Source of the DNA: Sipunculus nudus
Taxonomy: Eukaryota > Annelida > Sipuncula > Golfingiida > Sipunculidae
Assembly: GCA_026874595.1 (NCBI GenBank)
Contig: CM049318.1
Location: 45,306,456 to 45,370,455, forward strand
DNA length: 64,000 bases
Direction of reading: 5' to 3'
Shown: piece after piece, positions 1-11,055 of the stretch
Position numbering within the stretch: position 1 is the first letter of the stretch
Layout: every line of letters begins with the position of its first letter
Notes under the pieces: generated by a model
Database searches by the model: none
What the model was told of the DNA's origin: nothing
Seen by the model: the letters and a program-made list of their open reading frames with translations, nothing else
Position numbers and translations under genes: made by a program

Positions 1-2
1 GT

Positions 3-116
3 GGAGGTGCCACTGAGGACATTAAAATCTGGCTGGCACAACTAGAACATTTTGCAACATACAAGAGACTAAATGAGGAACAAAAACTGTCATCCATTCC
101 TCTATTGTCCATTTTA
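3..116 (+). pseudogene. LTR-retrotransposon gag fragment
   Basis: From base 3 one frame reads about 37 codons to a TAG at 114-116. It contains the run DIKIWLAQLEHFATYKRL followed by NEEQKLSSIPLLS. This matches the general pattern of Ty3/gypsy-type Gag N-terminal domains: an acidic residue, a tryptophan-containing helix, then a short helix ending in a 'KL..IPLLL'-like segment. The reading begins outside the window, so the 5' part is unknown. It stops after the second helix and no nucleocapsid or pol follows, so this is a truncated remnant. Family assignment rests on recall of the pattern, not on a search. Confidence 0.5.
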
Positions 117-429
117 AAGTAGTTTAATGACTTGAATCCTTGATTATTGTCCACAAAATATTTTATTTAAATAAATGTGTTACTGATACAGGGGTCATCT
201 GTGAGAAGCCCAGCCTGTATCATGCTGTGACATCCTGAGGCCCGGTGGTCACAGCATGGTCACTAAATTAAATTCCTATACAACTAATCATTTATACACT
301 AACTTGATATATACCTTTACTATGGTTACCCTCGGATCAAACTCCTCTAAGACACAGCGTTTCACATTCTTTCCTACATACTGCAGTCTCTTTTCAAAAT
401 CATCAAGCCTTTTTTATACCATGCAGTCT
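117..429. other. No gene seen
   Basis: AT-rich sequence between the gag fragment and a small coiled-coil ORF. A short inverted pair (GGTCACAGCATGGTCAC) lies at about 247-263. An 85-codon + strand ORF at 256-513 lacks any recognisable motif and is probably chance. Confidence 0.4.
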
Positions 430-570
430 CTAGATCCATCTATCCTGCAGCTCTTTAAATCTAGCATTCAGAGAAGCATTAAGGGTATCAGTTATTTCAT
501 TTTGTATTTGTGACATTTTAGCTTGTAGACTCTCACTTGTAGCAGAGTGTTGACTCTTTAATTCGTCCAT
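430..570 (-). CDS. Small coiled-coil-like ORF fragment
   Basis: A 46-codon - strand ORF starts at ATG 568-570 and ends with TAG at 430-432. It is rich in Q, E, K, S and L and reads like an amphipathic coiled coil (ESLQAKMSQIQNEITDTL, then NARFKELQDRW). The frames after the stop do not continue cleanly. Such N-terminal coiled coils are common in retrotransposon ORF1/Gag proteins, and a gag fragment lies nearby in the opposite orientation. That link is only suggestive, and it may be chance. Confidence 0.22.
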   Translation of the reverse strand: MDELKSQHSATSESLQAKMSQIQNEITDTLNASLNARFKELQDRWI

Positions 571-589
571 AACCAAGCGCTAAGCAACT

Positions 590-720
590 AAGGCGCCTAT
601 TCCATGCGAGCGGAAACGCGCGCGTTTCCGCGCGCTGAAAAAAAAAGCGCTGAATTGAGATTTTCCGTGTGCGCGGAAACGCGCGCGTGACCGCGGAATC
701 CCCCCTTCGCATGACGTGCT
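590..720. repeat. CGCG-rich palindromic end (left)
   Basis: A GC-rich island in AT-rich DNA made of repeated CGCGGAAACGCG and CGCGTTTCCGCG motifs. The stretch TTCCATGCGAGCGGAAACGC at about 601-620 is matched in inverse orientation at about 2555-2582 (CATGCACGCGGAAACGC on the - strand). The motif GCGCGCTGAAAAA occurs here and again near 2617. These look like the two ends of a DNA transposon of about 2 kb into which the 1252-2442 element inserted. No transposase was seen. Confidence 0.4.
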
Positions 721-812
721 TTTACAAGGGATTCCCCATCCTCAAGCGTTCCCGGTAACATGTTACGCATGTATCTGTTATGTGCAGTTGGGCCAAAAAA
801 AATTAAAGGTTT
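721..812. other. Short unannotated spacer
   Basis: Sequence between the CGCG-rich block and the small inverted-repeat element; no feature recognised. Confidence 0.4.
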
Positions 813-1104
813 GGTTCTCAGGCACCGCCCGCATCAATTTTAAACCCCCGCATCAAAACTTTTTATTTTGATTTTCAATAAAAACTTTCAAATTTTGATC
901 TGCTGCCGCTCCGACATTTCTTTCAAGTAGATAAAACAATACAATTTCCTTTGTTTCGTAGTGCTTTTACTTATTTAGCAAAATAAAACTGTTATTTTCA
1001 TGCTTTTCCCTTATCATTTGACATTTTTATCGAAACATACCAAAAATTTAAAATAAAAAAAGCGCCCGCCCGCATTGATTTCTGAAAAAAAGTGCCTGAG
1101 AACC
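813..1104. mobile_element. Short foldback MITE
   Basis: GGTTCTCAGGCACCGCCC at the left end (813) is inverted as GTGCCTGAGAACC at the right end (ending 1104). The inverted match extends into CGCCCGCATCAATT on the left and AATGCGGGCGGGCGC read from the right. Length is about 292 bp with an AT-rich centre and no ORF. This is a non-autonomous inverted-repeat element, and the superfamily is not determined. Confidence 0.55.
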
Positions 1105-1210
1105 ATACCCTTTTTTTATTTTGGCCTTGACTGTATTCATGCATGCTTTTATAACTTTCGTAATATTTGCATAAACGTTTAGTTTTTATTACTATTTACA
1201 TGCGGACGGG

Positions 1211-1211
<1 letters not shown>

Positions 1212-1251
<40 letters not shown>
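1212..1251. repeat. (TA)n microsatellite
   Basis: About 20 uninterrupted TA units, immediately left of the Helitron-like element at 1252. Confidence 0.9.
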
Positions 1252-1254
<3 letters not shown>

Positions 1255-2442
1255 GTATCCGCAAAAACAGAGTTTTGCGGATACTATGTTTTCAGCCCAC
1301 CGCCGCCGCTGCCGCCGCCGCGTAGGTGTCCGGAGACCTTCTCCGTAACCGCTGGGCGGAATTTTACGAAACCCGGGATTATGTTCGGGTCACATGTGAA
1401 CTGCTGCGCCCCGATTTTGTTTTGACCTCTGACCTTTCCTCTGCGCTCTGCGTCCGTTTGTGCGTCTGTTTCCACACATAAACCCACATTTCTCGGGAAC
1501 CGTTTGACCGAGCAGGAAAATTTTTTTTGCACGAATGTAGCCCTTGGAGAGCTTTATAACATACACAAAAAATGGTGGCGCCACCTGCAACCATGTTTGC
1601 ACAGTGTCCATCTGTTCGTCTGCCTTGGGTTAAAATCACTCATATCTCTGCAGTGACTTGACTAATTCACCTGAAATTCGGCATGCGTATACATCCTGGA
1701 TAGCTTTCATGATTTTATGACAGGTGGCGCCACCTACATTCACGTTTACGCTGCAGACATCCCAGCTCATATCTCGGGAACCGTTTGACCGATTGGGCTA
1801 AAATTTTGCATGTGTATAGATCTCACATAGCTCTTTATCATACGCAAAACTGGTGACGCCACCTGCAGCCATTTTTGCACAGCTCCTGTCTGTTTGTCTG
1901 CCATGGGATAAAATCACTCATATCTCGGCAGTGGTTTGACATATCTGCCTAAAATTTTGCAGGTTTATACATCCCTGACAGCTCTCTTGATTTTATGACA
2001 GGTGGCGCCACCTGCATTCTAGTTTATGCAGCAGACATCCAAGCTCATATCTTGGGAACCGTTTGACCGATTGGGCCAAAGTTTTGCATGTGTATAGTTC
2101 TTACATAGCTCTTTATCATACGCAAAACTGGTGGCGTCACCTGCAACCATTTTTGCTCAGCGTCCATCTGTTTGTCTGCCACGGGCTAAAATCACTCATA
2201 TACATGTAGTGGTTTGACTTATCTGCCTTAAATTTTGCATATGTATACAACTTGGACGGCTTTCTGGATTTTGTGGTAGGGTGGGGGGCAACCTACATAC
2301 ACAATTTGGCTGCAGACATCCATGCTAATATGCAACACTTCACTCTATTTCCCCTTGCCACTCATCCATGCCTCACTTCACCCGTTCCACTCTGATTTAG
2401 GCGGATACACGTAGTCGCTTGTCGACTACCCGTATTCTAGTT
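1252..2442 (+). mobile_element. Helitron-like element with tandem core repeats
   Basis: The 5' end begins AATTGTATCCGC and forms a hairpin (GTATCCGCAAAA, loop CAGAG, TTTTGCGGATAC). A (CCG)n-rich stretch follows. The core holds about three tandem units of about 280 bp, each restarting at CTCGGGAACCGTTTGACCGA (near 1493, 1773, 2053), and each made of two related halves carrying the palindrome GGTGGCGCCACC. The 3' part repeats the hairpin arm (GCGGATAC), has a stem-loop (GTAGTCGCTTGTCGACTAC) and ends TATTCTAGTTTA. This plan resembles Helentron-type non-autonomous elements and the bivalve 'pearl' type (from memory). The 45029 and 59388 elements share both ends. No Rep/helicase ORF is present. Confidence 0.6.
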
Positions 2443-2550
2443 TATAAATTGGAAAAGTAGAGCAGCAATTAAGTATGATTTGTCACCATGATTTATGCTG
2501 GGGCGGCTACTACAAGCAGACTGCATTCGCGTTCTTGACCTCCACAAGAA
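2443..2550. other. Spacer right of Helitron-like element
   Basis: Resumes the interrupted host element. A near-direct repeat (CATGATTTA followed by a GGCGGCT-like run) occurs here and again near 2592. Confidence 0.3.
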
Positions 2551-2685
2551 GACTCACCCGCGAGCGTTTCCGCGTGCATGGGAAAGGGACACATGATTTA
2601 CACTGGTGCGGCTTTTCTGCGCGCTGAAAAATCGCGCATCGCACGATGTCGATTTCACACGCACGCGGAACCGTGAAAATGTCAC
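2551..2685. repeat. CGCG-rich palindromic end (right)
   Basis: CGCGAGCGTTTCCGCGTGCATG at about 2552 is the inverted partner of the CGCG block at 590-720. GCGCGCTGAAAAATCGCGC follows near 2617. It probably forms the right end of the same interrupted DNA element. Confidence 0.35.
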
Positions 2686-2812
2686 CTACTGTCTCTTGCT
2701 CTGTCATTTCTTTAATTTTTGGAAGTTTCTGAGTTGGCTGCAGAGCAGATTCTGTGTCCGAAGAGCTGTGCCGTGGACGCTTGTTAGAAGTGCTCATCAT
2801 AGTACTATCCAA
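2686..2812 (-). CDS. Candidate first exon, basic N-terminus (unrecognised)
   Basis: A - strand frame opens with ATG at 2810-2812 and reads MDSTMMSTSNKRPRHSSSD, then a lysine-rich stretch KLPKIKEMTEQETV. KRPR could be a nuclear-localisation signal. Beyond about 2686 the frame runs into the CGCG-rich repeat, so that part is unlikely to be coding. A possible donor (G then GTGACA) lies at this boundary. It could be a short first exon of a host or transposon gene. No family was recognised. Confidence 0.25.
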
Positions 2813-2830
2813 ACAATAGCATTCTTATAA

Positions 2831-3784
2831 TTATTTTCCAAATTCAGTTTCCTTGAGGTGTTTCAATATCAAATATCGAAGGTATGTATATAAATATTCC
2901 CATTTATTAACAAGACAGTCAATAAATAAGCAAACCTGAGCGAAAATAGTAGAGCATTAGCCTTCCAGTTTAAAGACCATGTATGTAAATCTTTATTGCC
3001 TCCATAAATGAAGAGTACATACAATAAATTTTCATATGAATCTCTACGCTCTTTACACAGCGCTTTACCTATAGGGCTACTTCCTATATCGTAAGGCGCT
3101 GTTTGTTATGACCTCGTATCCTGCTTTGCAACACCAGAGGGGAGCACTGTATTTTTGTCCAATCAGATGAAACTTTGTGCTGGAAGACAAAGCCAAGCGA
3201 GGAATACACGGAGCCAATCATATTCATTTCTTTTGGAGTGACAGTTCATCCTCCAGCGTAACCGTCTAAACAGGCCACAGGCTCAGAGAGAATTGCCCCT
3301 GACGTGGTTTGCTTAGGGCCTTGGGGACATAGGATGCTCGGCCGGTGAGCTGTAATTCAAACGAAACGTAACAACAAAGGCTGCGTGCACACCTCGCTGG
3401 CTGGTTTCAGTTCTGCAGACTACAGATACATGGCTACGCGTCGCTAACACAGTCTTAATGTCATAATCGAATCGGTCGATGATGCGAGAATGCAGAGGGA
3501 GCAATTTAAATTCGACCGGAAACTCATCAAACGTCGCTTGAAGCGCGGCAATGGGCGGAGCCAGGATATGCCTGTCGAGTGTTTTATGATAGGCATCTGA
3601 TTGGCTGCTTGTCGCATCGTACGCACGTTTATTTCAGTGGACAACAAACCGCCATCTGGTGTCTAAATATATCATAAACGGTCCAAGCTGGCAGCGTGAA
3701 AATCAGTTGCTTCTTTAGAAGCGCAAGATTTCCGCTGCCTCGGGAGCGTAATGAATCTCGAAAGTTAAATATTGTAAGATAATA
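2831..3784. other. No gene seen
   Basis: Mixed-composition intergenic DNA. AGCGCTTTACC and its near-inverse GTAAGGCGCT flank about 3060-3102. ORFs at 3313-3647 on the - strand overlap each other in different frames and have no recognisable motifs. The right side borders the 3' end of the retrotransposon on the - strand. Confidence 0.4.
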
Positions 3785-6466
3785 CAATTAAAACACCAGA
3801 AATAAAAGTTTATAACAACATGAAAATGTGTCTTTATGTATGGATATTGCATATTTGACGTAGCCCTCCCATTGACGAAACAAGGCTACCCTCCTACGAT
3901 ACATAGTATATATATGAGTTATTGCAGAAATCATAATCTGTCTCCGAGTATCTGATTCAGACTGGGGAATCGGTATTCCAAGTATCAACTTAGTCTTTAG
4001 CTCATCATTAATATCCAGAACATCTCTAGTTATGCCTACTAAACTATTAATCAAGAGTTTTCTTATGTTAGACCATGCTGTACATCTCCATAAGAAATGA
4101 GATAAATCCCCCAACTCAACATTACACACTGAACATATTCTTGAATTTTTAGGAATACCTTTATATCTTCCTGTATTAACCTCATAAAAATTTTCTTGAG
4201 TCAGCAATTTAATCATGGTACCGCATTTTCTTGCAAGTGACGGGACATCTGATGCTAAACACCACCAAAAACTCATAGATACTGACGGAGAGGCCTGAAC
4301 TATAAAAAAATTGACCGCGGGTACAATAAACATTCTGATCTTCCCCGATTATATTCTCTTTCCTTTATTGCTCTTTTCATTATATTTTTCCGTACCGAAA
4401 TCAAACATAGTCTCCCATCTTCTAACCACCGATTAACAAAATCATCTAAATTATATTTCCTACAAGTTCTGTACATTTCTATGGTTCGTGCTACTGGATA
4501 TAGAGCTAGGTGTTGAGTAACATTTTGCTTTATTCCAACCATAAATAACTATACTTCTAAAAACACTGGTGTTTAGGTTACAAAATAATCTTCTAAGAAA
4601 TAGCAGACGTCTCCCATCAATAAAACTTTCAAGTGAGTACCATCCAAGTATACTTGTTGTCATAACATTTGGAGTAATATTTGGTAATTCCTGTATGCGT
4701 TTAGCCACATATCTATGAAACTTTTCAGGTGCTTCAATTTCAGTTTGTTTAAGGCAAAGTAATTCACACCCATGTAGTATCCTTGGCACAATTACAGACC
4801 AGTATAATCTGCTGTAAACGTTTGGCATCGGGACATTTTTAAATTTTGAAATATTCCACATCGCATTTACCATTTTTCTGCCCTTTGCTATTCGTTCATC
4901 CACCTGAAAATCAGCCCAGTTAGTATTGACTAGCGGTATACCTACATGCATAGTTTTATCAGTAAATAATACGGTCTCATCCCCTAAGAACAGTATTTTT
5001 GTTGGCTCTCTAACATAACCGTAAATGATTATTTTGGATTTTTCAGCATTAAATCTGTATCTTCATTTTCTTGAATAATTATGTGCAGCATTGATCATAT
5101 TCTGCAATGTATATATGGTAATTTGTTGCTATTAATGCTAAGTCGTCTGCGTAAGCTTGTCTTCCAATATAACGGTCATGTATTTTGCAGCCTATCTACT
5201 CGAATTTCAAACAATAAGTCCGCAATGTACACCTGATAAAGTTTCATTGATGACACACCTCCCTGACGTATTCCCTGCTGCAGTGAATAGGAACTGGAAT
5301 GTATGTTTCCGATATTCACGCAACGTTTGCTGGAAGAGTACCACTGTATGAGCGGTCTCCATACTTTACCATTTACATCATTTACAAACAATTTATAAAA
5401 TAACCCATCATCCCAGACAGTATCAAAAGCTTTCTTGGCATCGAGCAGGACAATACAAGCTTTACCACCCTGACTACAAATATGAGCAGCCCCTTCCCTA
5501 ACCAAAAAAAAGAGCACCATGTAAGCTGCTACAGTGTTTTTGCCCTCCACACTGCAAATCTCCGTATAATGTACTATTAAAAAAGTTTCCAAGTCTAACA
5601 TCTAGACATTTCTCAAATATTTTCCTTGAGGTACTCATTAACGAAATTTTCTGATAATTTTCAACATTTAGGGGGTCTTTAGAACCACCTTTAAACAAGG
5701 GAATCTCAATCACTTTACAAAACATATCGGGGATGTACTCTAAATTTATAATCCTATTAAACAATTATACATTACGCATGTTAGACTAGATCCACCATAT
5801 ATACATAAAATGTTCACCTACTGCATTGTCAATTCCACCTGTTTTGCCTTTACTCAGACCCTTAAATACTGTTGTCACCTCTGTTTCTGTCAAAGGTTCA
5901 CTAAGATAAAGTTCACTGTTATTAGATTTACTTAAACACACAATTTTATCAATGTGTTTTTCAAAAAGTTTCTTATGATTGTGATCATAATAAGAATTTT
6001 CATGGGGCTTCGCGAAGTTCTCAAAGTGTTCTTTCCAAAATCCCATAACTAAAGTTTGTTTATTTATGATTTTGCCCTTTACCTTTAAAGTACATCCTGC
6101 CACTGAGCCAGAATTTCGTGTCGTTCGATTTACCAACTTCCAGTTGATCTATACATTGATCTATACTCTGAGACTTAACAAGTGAATCAACTTCCTTTTG
6201 ATCATGATTTAATTGTTCTTTACGAAATTCCCTACGGTTAATTTTCTTTTTCTCCTTGTAATCCTGATACAACAGGTTTAATGGGTCTCTTGGTCTATCC
6301 CAACTTATCCACTTGGTTTTAAATGTGGGAGATATTTCGCCTTGCATGGGCAATTTACTATTTGCAGTGTTAACTACGGTGTAATTTATAAAATCTACTA
6401 ATTTTTCTATGTCATATTGGGTTTTAATACCATGTTTGATCTCATCTGACATATTTAGTTTTTCTG
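3785..6466 (-). pseudogene. Non-LTR retrotransposon: reverse transcriptase and C-terminus
   Basis: Read on the - strand, broken frames give a LINE-type order. A linker region comes first (6452-6060), then a region with LSKGKTGGIDNAVGEHF (about 5870-5800). IPLFKGGSKDP..NYQKISLMS follows (about 5710-5640). Next come LDAKKAFDTVWDDGLFYKL with catalytic Asp (about 5440-5385), QGIRQGGVSS (about 5265), and AYADDLALIA (about 5150-5120), the YxDD active site. The thumb/linker has ILHGCELLCLKQTEIE (4790-4735), and a C-terminal knuckle CSVCNVELGDLSHFLWRC lies near 4135-4085. At least five frame changes separate these pieces, so it is dead. Style suggests the Jockey/CR1-like side of non-LTR elements, not resolved further. 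The endonuclease half is at 12358-13090. Confidence 0.85.
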
Positions 6467-6495
6467 TTAAGGTCTAATAATCGTCAAACAACCTT

Positions 6496-7175
6496 GGTTT
6501 AATTTAGCTTTGGAATTTATACTTAAATTAATTTTAGCCACAATGATATATACATATTTGGAATCCTTAGAATATCTGCTGTTGGATGAGATATATATGA
6601 ACATTGTCTCAGATTTTCCTTTAAAGATTTTAAACTTTAAATTATTTATTTTATAATTTTTTTAACGCGATATATCTCACATTTGGCAAGAGTATGTATG
6701 TAAAAATAGGAACATGGAAGTACATACAAATATCTCCAAGCGTTTTTTGGATCGTGATTTTAAAATCTTTTTTTCTATGGAATTTTCAATTTTTAAAAAT
6801 TTTATTATACAAACAATGCATATTTTTTAGATGGTGTATAATTGCTAAACTATAACAGATATCGAAAAAAAAACGCATTTTAGATTATATGTCAACTTAC
6901 CTATATGCAAAATTTGAAAAACTCTGCTTTTGGTGGTTTTTGAGAAATATCGCGCCGAAGACCGTGGCCAAAAACTGTTTGGGAAGAGAAATCTCGTTTT
7001 CAACGGAAAACAGGAATATCAGCGCAAGTGATAGTCGTATATTTTCATTATATATTCTGATCTGAATTGGTTTCGATAAACAAAATTGAAAATTTAATAG
7101 TTTGTCATGGTGAAAAGACGAAATTTTGACATGAAATGACATCTCAAGAACTGTCAAACAGGGGTCCATGTCACC
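6496..7175. other. AT-rich interior of TTAA element, left side
   Basis: Very AT-rich with no coding signal. A 90-codon - strand ORF (6897-7169) has no recognisable motif. Confidence 0.4.
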
Positions 7176-7277
7176 TGGACGCTGTTCAGGTGGACGCTAT
7201 AAAAAAGGACGCAGACAACTGGACGCAATGAAAATGGACGCTGATCAGCTGGACGCTATTCATTTAGACGCTATCAC
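7176..7277 (-). repeat. 15-bp-period array, left (7 units)
   Basis: Seven units start at about 7176, 7191, 7206, 7220, 7235, 7250 and 7265. Each begins TGGACGC (variants AGGACGC, TAGACGC) followed by about 8 variable bases, and two carry the tail TGTTCAG or TGATCAG. The period is 15 with one 14-bp unit. The inverse array lies at 10962-11055, so the two sit symmetrically inside the TTAA-flanked element. Confidence 0.7.
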
Positions 7278-8961
7278 AAACACTATTAGAATTATACAGT
7301 TATTACCTTACAAAATAAAGCACTGTTAATCCACCAACTCAATCCATTGTTATTGTTTGTTTATATTATGCAGTTTTGTCAATTTCGGAAACATATGTAT
7401 CGGCCTATGTCGACCGTTTGTGAAAACATGTACCATTAATGGACAAGCGGAACAGCAAAGTGTAATTGAACTGTATCAGTAAAGAATTTCTGTTAACGTG
7501 TGTTTAGTGTATTTTTTATACCACCAAACGCTTCATCACGCAATGATTTATAGTTTCCAAGGGCGATTGTTCTAGAACTGCACACACCTGGGTAACCAGT
7601 CCGATTAATCATCCGTCCCGTATTTTCCAGCTTGATATTTTAAACAATTAGAACAATGTTGTAGGAGATAGAACTGCTAATTATTGGTAACAATCATTGC
7701 TTTTTTAATCACTTGTTACGACAATCTTTATGCTTGGTAAATACGAAGCTTTCCAGCGGCGTGACGTTGTAGACGTTTACCTGTATAGGGAACACGATAT
7801 GACGAGAATAAACACACATGTGTGTATACATTGTATATTGTTATGTGATTTTGTATATGCGTCTTTTATGTCAATGAATTATCTTTCAAAGACAATTTGA
7901 TGACTTTAGACACCAGTGCATACAAGATAAAAAGTTTAATTAATAATGTGAACTATACACATATAATCAAAAAGTTTAATTAATAATGTGCACTATACAC
8001 ATATAATCAGAGAAACATTGCTGTTTCTTGGAGCTTTATCAATTTAGCCAGTAGGTAGCGGGGATAAAAGGCCGTTTGCCGTCTTTAAATTAACTAGTGC
8101 TATAATAACAATAACTCTTGACTTGAGGTCTTCTGCTAATTGAGCATATCTGTAATCATCACATGACATGGCTGGTACCTTCGGACTGGTCGCATATATG
8201 TGTGTGTTCTTATATATAATATAAAGTCGTTTATATACGAAGTTAAAAAAAGATTTACAAATGTTTGGAATAAATGTATATAAATTCCGAATTACCAATT
8301 CTTTTTGGTTTGTGCATTATAAGTACATGTTAAACGTAACCTTTAATACTTAAGTGTATTTATATTTTATGGTCATATCCCAAAAAAAAGTAAATTATGT
8401 ATAAATCGTATCTTACCTCCAGTGCATTTTTGTACGATGTCGGCGGTCCTTCTTGTGACTATATTCCTTGTAGATAAGGTTAAACCCTCGTCCTTTCTAA
8501 ACTAATACGGCTTTTGACGTTTCCATGTTGTGAGTATCATGTGAGTGATTTTTGCTTAGACTTAATACTCATGTATATACCAGAAGTGGAATTAAACAAA
8601 CTTTTCTTGAAGTTCTCATCAAGGGACAATAAAGAATATTAATACGAATATATTTCAATTGGAATTCTTACATTAACATTGACTAATTAAACAATGTATA
8701 CCGTTTGAAATGTAACAATCAAAAGATATAGTTATGTTACCGGGATTAAGTACTTGGTGATCCATTGCGTTTAGATGGTTAAACAAATAAGATGCATCAA
8801 TTGAGTAGACATGGAGTAGAAAACTTTTTCATTAACTGAGTACTTACAGATGAGAATACACACAACTAACAATTAATGTCGTAATAACACTGAACTAACA
8901 AAAACACAGTCATATTATTGAAGCGTTTCGTTTTCCAAAATATTTAAAATACGCACACGGA
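7278..8961. other. No gene seen; local direct repeat
   Basis: AT-rich. A direct duplication of about 45 bp containing AAAAAGTTTAATTAATAATG occurs at about 7928 and 7968, each followed by ACTATACACATATAATCA. No coding features were recognised. Confidence 0.45.
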
Positions 8962-8991
8962 GCGTCTATCTGAACAGCATCCATTTCCAAA
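8962..8991 (+). repeat. 15-bp motif pair
   Basis: GCGTCTATCTGAACA followed by GCATCCATTTCCAAA: two units of the same 15-bp family as the arrays at 7176 and 10962, in + orientation. Confidence 0.55.
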
Positions 8992-8996
8992 GTGCA

Positions 8997-9023
8997 CCCC
9001 CCCCCCCTCTCTTTCTCTCTCTC

Positions 9024-9060
<37 letters not shown>

Positions 9061-9202
9061 CGGCAATCGGAAGGTCATGGACTCGATTCCCATCGGCAGT
9101 GATCCGACTTTTCTGTGTATCATGTTCAATTTCTCTATACAATGACAGAGAGAGAGAGAGAGAGATAGAGAGATAGAGAGGGAGAAAGCGAGAGAGAGAG
9201 AG
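8997..9202. repeat. C run, (CT)n, tRNA-like B box, (GA)n
   Basis: C11 at 8997-9007, an interrupted (CT)n to about 9055, and an interrupted (GA)n at 9146-9202. Together they could fold as a CT/GA stem. Between them, GGTCATGGACTCGATTCCC at about 9073-9091 resembles the B box and T-arm of a tRNA-derived SINE, but no A box is recognisable. Confidence 0.5.
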
Positions 9203-9381
9203 CCGCTTTGTGGAACACTATTTATCGTAGCGATATAGCTCATCTAGAATTACCCTGTTCAACTGAAAGCAAACATTCCAAAAAAGTCTTTCCATTTATT
9301 TGAATATTAACTTGTTCCGCTTTTATTTTGATTTGTTTCTTTAAATAAATAATTAGAAGGCACGCAATGTATTCTACCAAT

Positions 9382-9436
9382 AGCGTCTGTCTGATGATAT
9401 GCGGCGTTTATCTGAACAGCATCAATATTTCCAAGG
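9382..9436 (+). repeat. 15-bp motif cluster
   Basis: GCGTCTGTCTGATGAT, then GCGTTTATCTGAACA and GCATCAATATTTCC. The pair closely repeats 8962-8991, about 440 bp apart in the same orientation. Confidence 0.5.
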
Positions 9437-9736
9437 CCTCTTTCCGTACAAATCTGGTAAGTTTATAAGTGTGAAATGGCAATACATTTATTTTTGTGTA
9501 ATTCGTGTAGGAATTGCATATGTAGTGAATGTGGTGAAATATAAAATATTAATTCGTTTAACTAGAGACTATAATGTGATTTTAACAATAAATGAGACCC
9601 TAGTATGTATAATTGGCTAGGGAAGTCCCGTAACTTTATTGATTTTTCATTTAACAAGATTATTTACTATGCAATCTCTTATATATAAAATACAAATGTT
9701 TCGTTAAGTTTTTAAGTTTTTTTTCGTCAAGTTTTT

Positions 9737-9781
<45 letters not shown>

Positions 9782-10466
9782 AAACAAATAATAAGAATTT
9801 AAAGGTTTAATAAATATATAATTTTAGTATGATATATTTGACCCCCCCCCCCCCTTTAATCTAGGTTTTATTAAAAATTTCCACTAAATACTAGTTAGGG
9901 ATTTAACCAATATTTTTTGCAGCTCTGTAAAAACAGTCAAATATTCTAAACCGGACATGGATCAGTGATCACATGATGTTGTTTTAACAATAAGCGAGTT
10001 CTGGGTACAGTGTCAGCTAGAGCCTGGTAATCCAATTGATCATTTAATTAATGGGAGACCCCGATAATGGGGTTTTTTCTTTGATGTTGACTAATTAATC
10101 CTATTATGTACATGATTTAATTGCTTCAATTTCTTTAATATTAGCTATACATAGCATATTAAGGAATGAAAGAATTATTTCCAATGGAAAACATAATTTA
10201 CTTCACATTACTTTTATATAATTGAAACTAGAGGTGACCATTATTTAAAATTTAAATTGTTTGGTAAATTAAACAAAGACCCTCATTCGAACAAAATACG
10301 CAAACACACGCAATATAACATGGCTATTATTAGATTTGGTCTCCTTTGAATGGAATTATTTAATTAAACTGTGAATTGTTTTCATTACTTGTCATTAGGC
10401 GTCTATAATACGATGGTCTCTAAGACATCTTTCTTAACGTCCATCTACATTCACACCATATATACA
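9437..10466. other. No gene seen; microsatellite and C run
   Basis: AT-rich with (TA)n at 9741-9779 and C14 at 9842-9855. A degenerate 15-bp-family piece (GCGTCTATAATACGATGG) lies at about 10399. The 73-codon ORF at 9399-9620 starts within the repeat motif and has no recognised domain. Confidence 0.45.
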
Positions 10467-10878
10467 CTAAAGCTGTGGTTCCATTCATCCGTAAATGTCG
10501 TACGTCTCGTACGCAAAAACTCGGATCCCTCTTTTTAAGATGAACTGTTTCCATGTGTACGTTTAAACGTGCTTCCCATGCGTATCTGCAAAAACGGACA
10601 GCATCGAAACGGATTGGTGATCGATTCATCCGTTTTGCGGATGAAAGAAATGCCTACATTTCCCAACAGTGCCCCGGCGCCAGGTGTGATGAGACAAATA
10701 TTGACTTTCTACCTGCCTGTCGTCCTTAAAGTTTCAAAAGAGGCAAGCGAAAGGGTATCTGCAAGAAAAACTTACGTAGACATACTTATGGAAACAGTTT
10801 TTGCGGACAGCGCACTATGGAACATACGTACGTCCTTTGCGGATACGTTTTTTGCGGATACATGGAAACACAGCTTTT
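10467..10878. mobile_element. MITE with AAGCTGTGNTTCCAT ends
   Basis: The left end has AAGCTGTGGTTCCATTCATCC. The inverse of the right end reads AAGCTGTGTTTCCATGTATC. The inner portions are also inverted and rich in TGCGGATAC, ATCCGCAAAA and GTACG palindromes (for example CATCCGTTTTGCGGATG near 10627). Length is about 410 bp with no ORF of interest. It is nested inside the TTAA-flanked element. Superfamily is undetermined. Confidence 0.5.
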
Positions 10879-10961
10879 TTTTAAGGAAATATAACACTAT
10901 ATAAAGCGGCTATATGGCCTGTTTTAATGGTCTTAATGGTGTATTGGCTTATAATACGAAG

Positions 10962-11055
10962 GCGTCTTTATGATCAGCGTCCATTTTCATGGCGTCCACA
11001 TGAACAGCGTCCAGGTGATACAATGGCGTCTATCTGAACAGCGTCCATCTGAGAT
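10962..11055 (+). repeat. 15-bp-period array, right (6 units)
   Basis: Units start with GCGTC: GCGTCTTTATGATCA, GCGTCCATTTTCATG, GCGTCCACATGAACA, a longer 19-bp unit, GCGTCTATCTGAACA and GCGTCCATCTGAGAT. It is the inverse complement family of the array at 7176-7277, forming a head-to-head pair about 3.7 kb apart. Confidence 0.7.

Noticed and set aside
7176-7277. CRISPR array
   Set aside because: Units are 15 bp with a 7-bp constant part and no long repeats or spacers, in an animal genome.
10058-10082. Bacterial-type terminator hairpin (ACCCCGATAATGGGGT plus T run)
   Set aside because: Fits by chance in AT-rich animal DNA; nothing else is prokaryotic.
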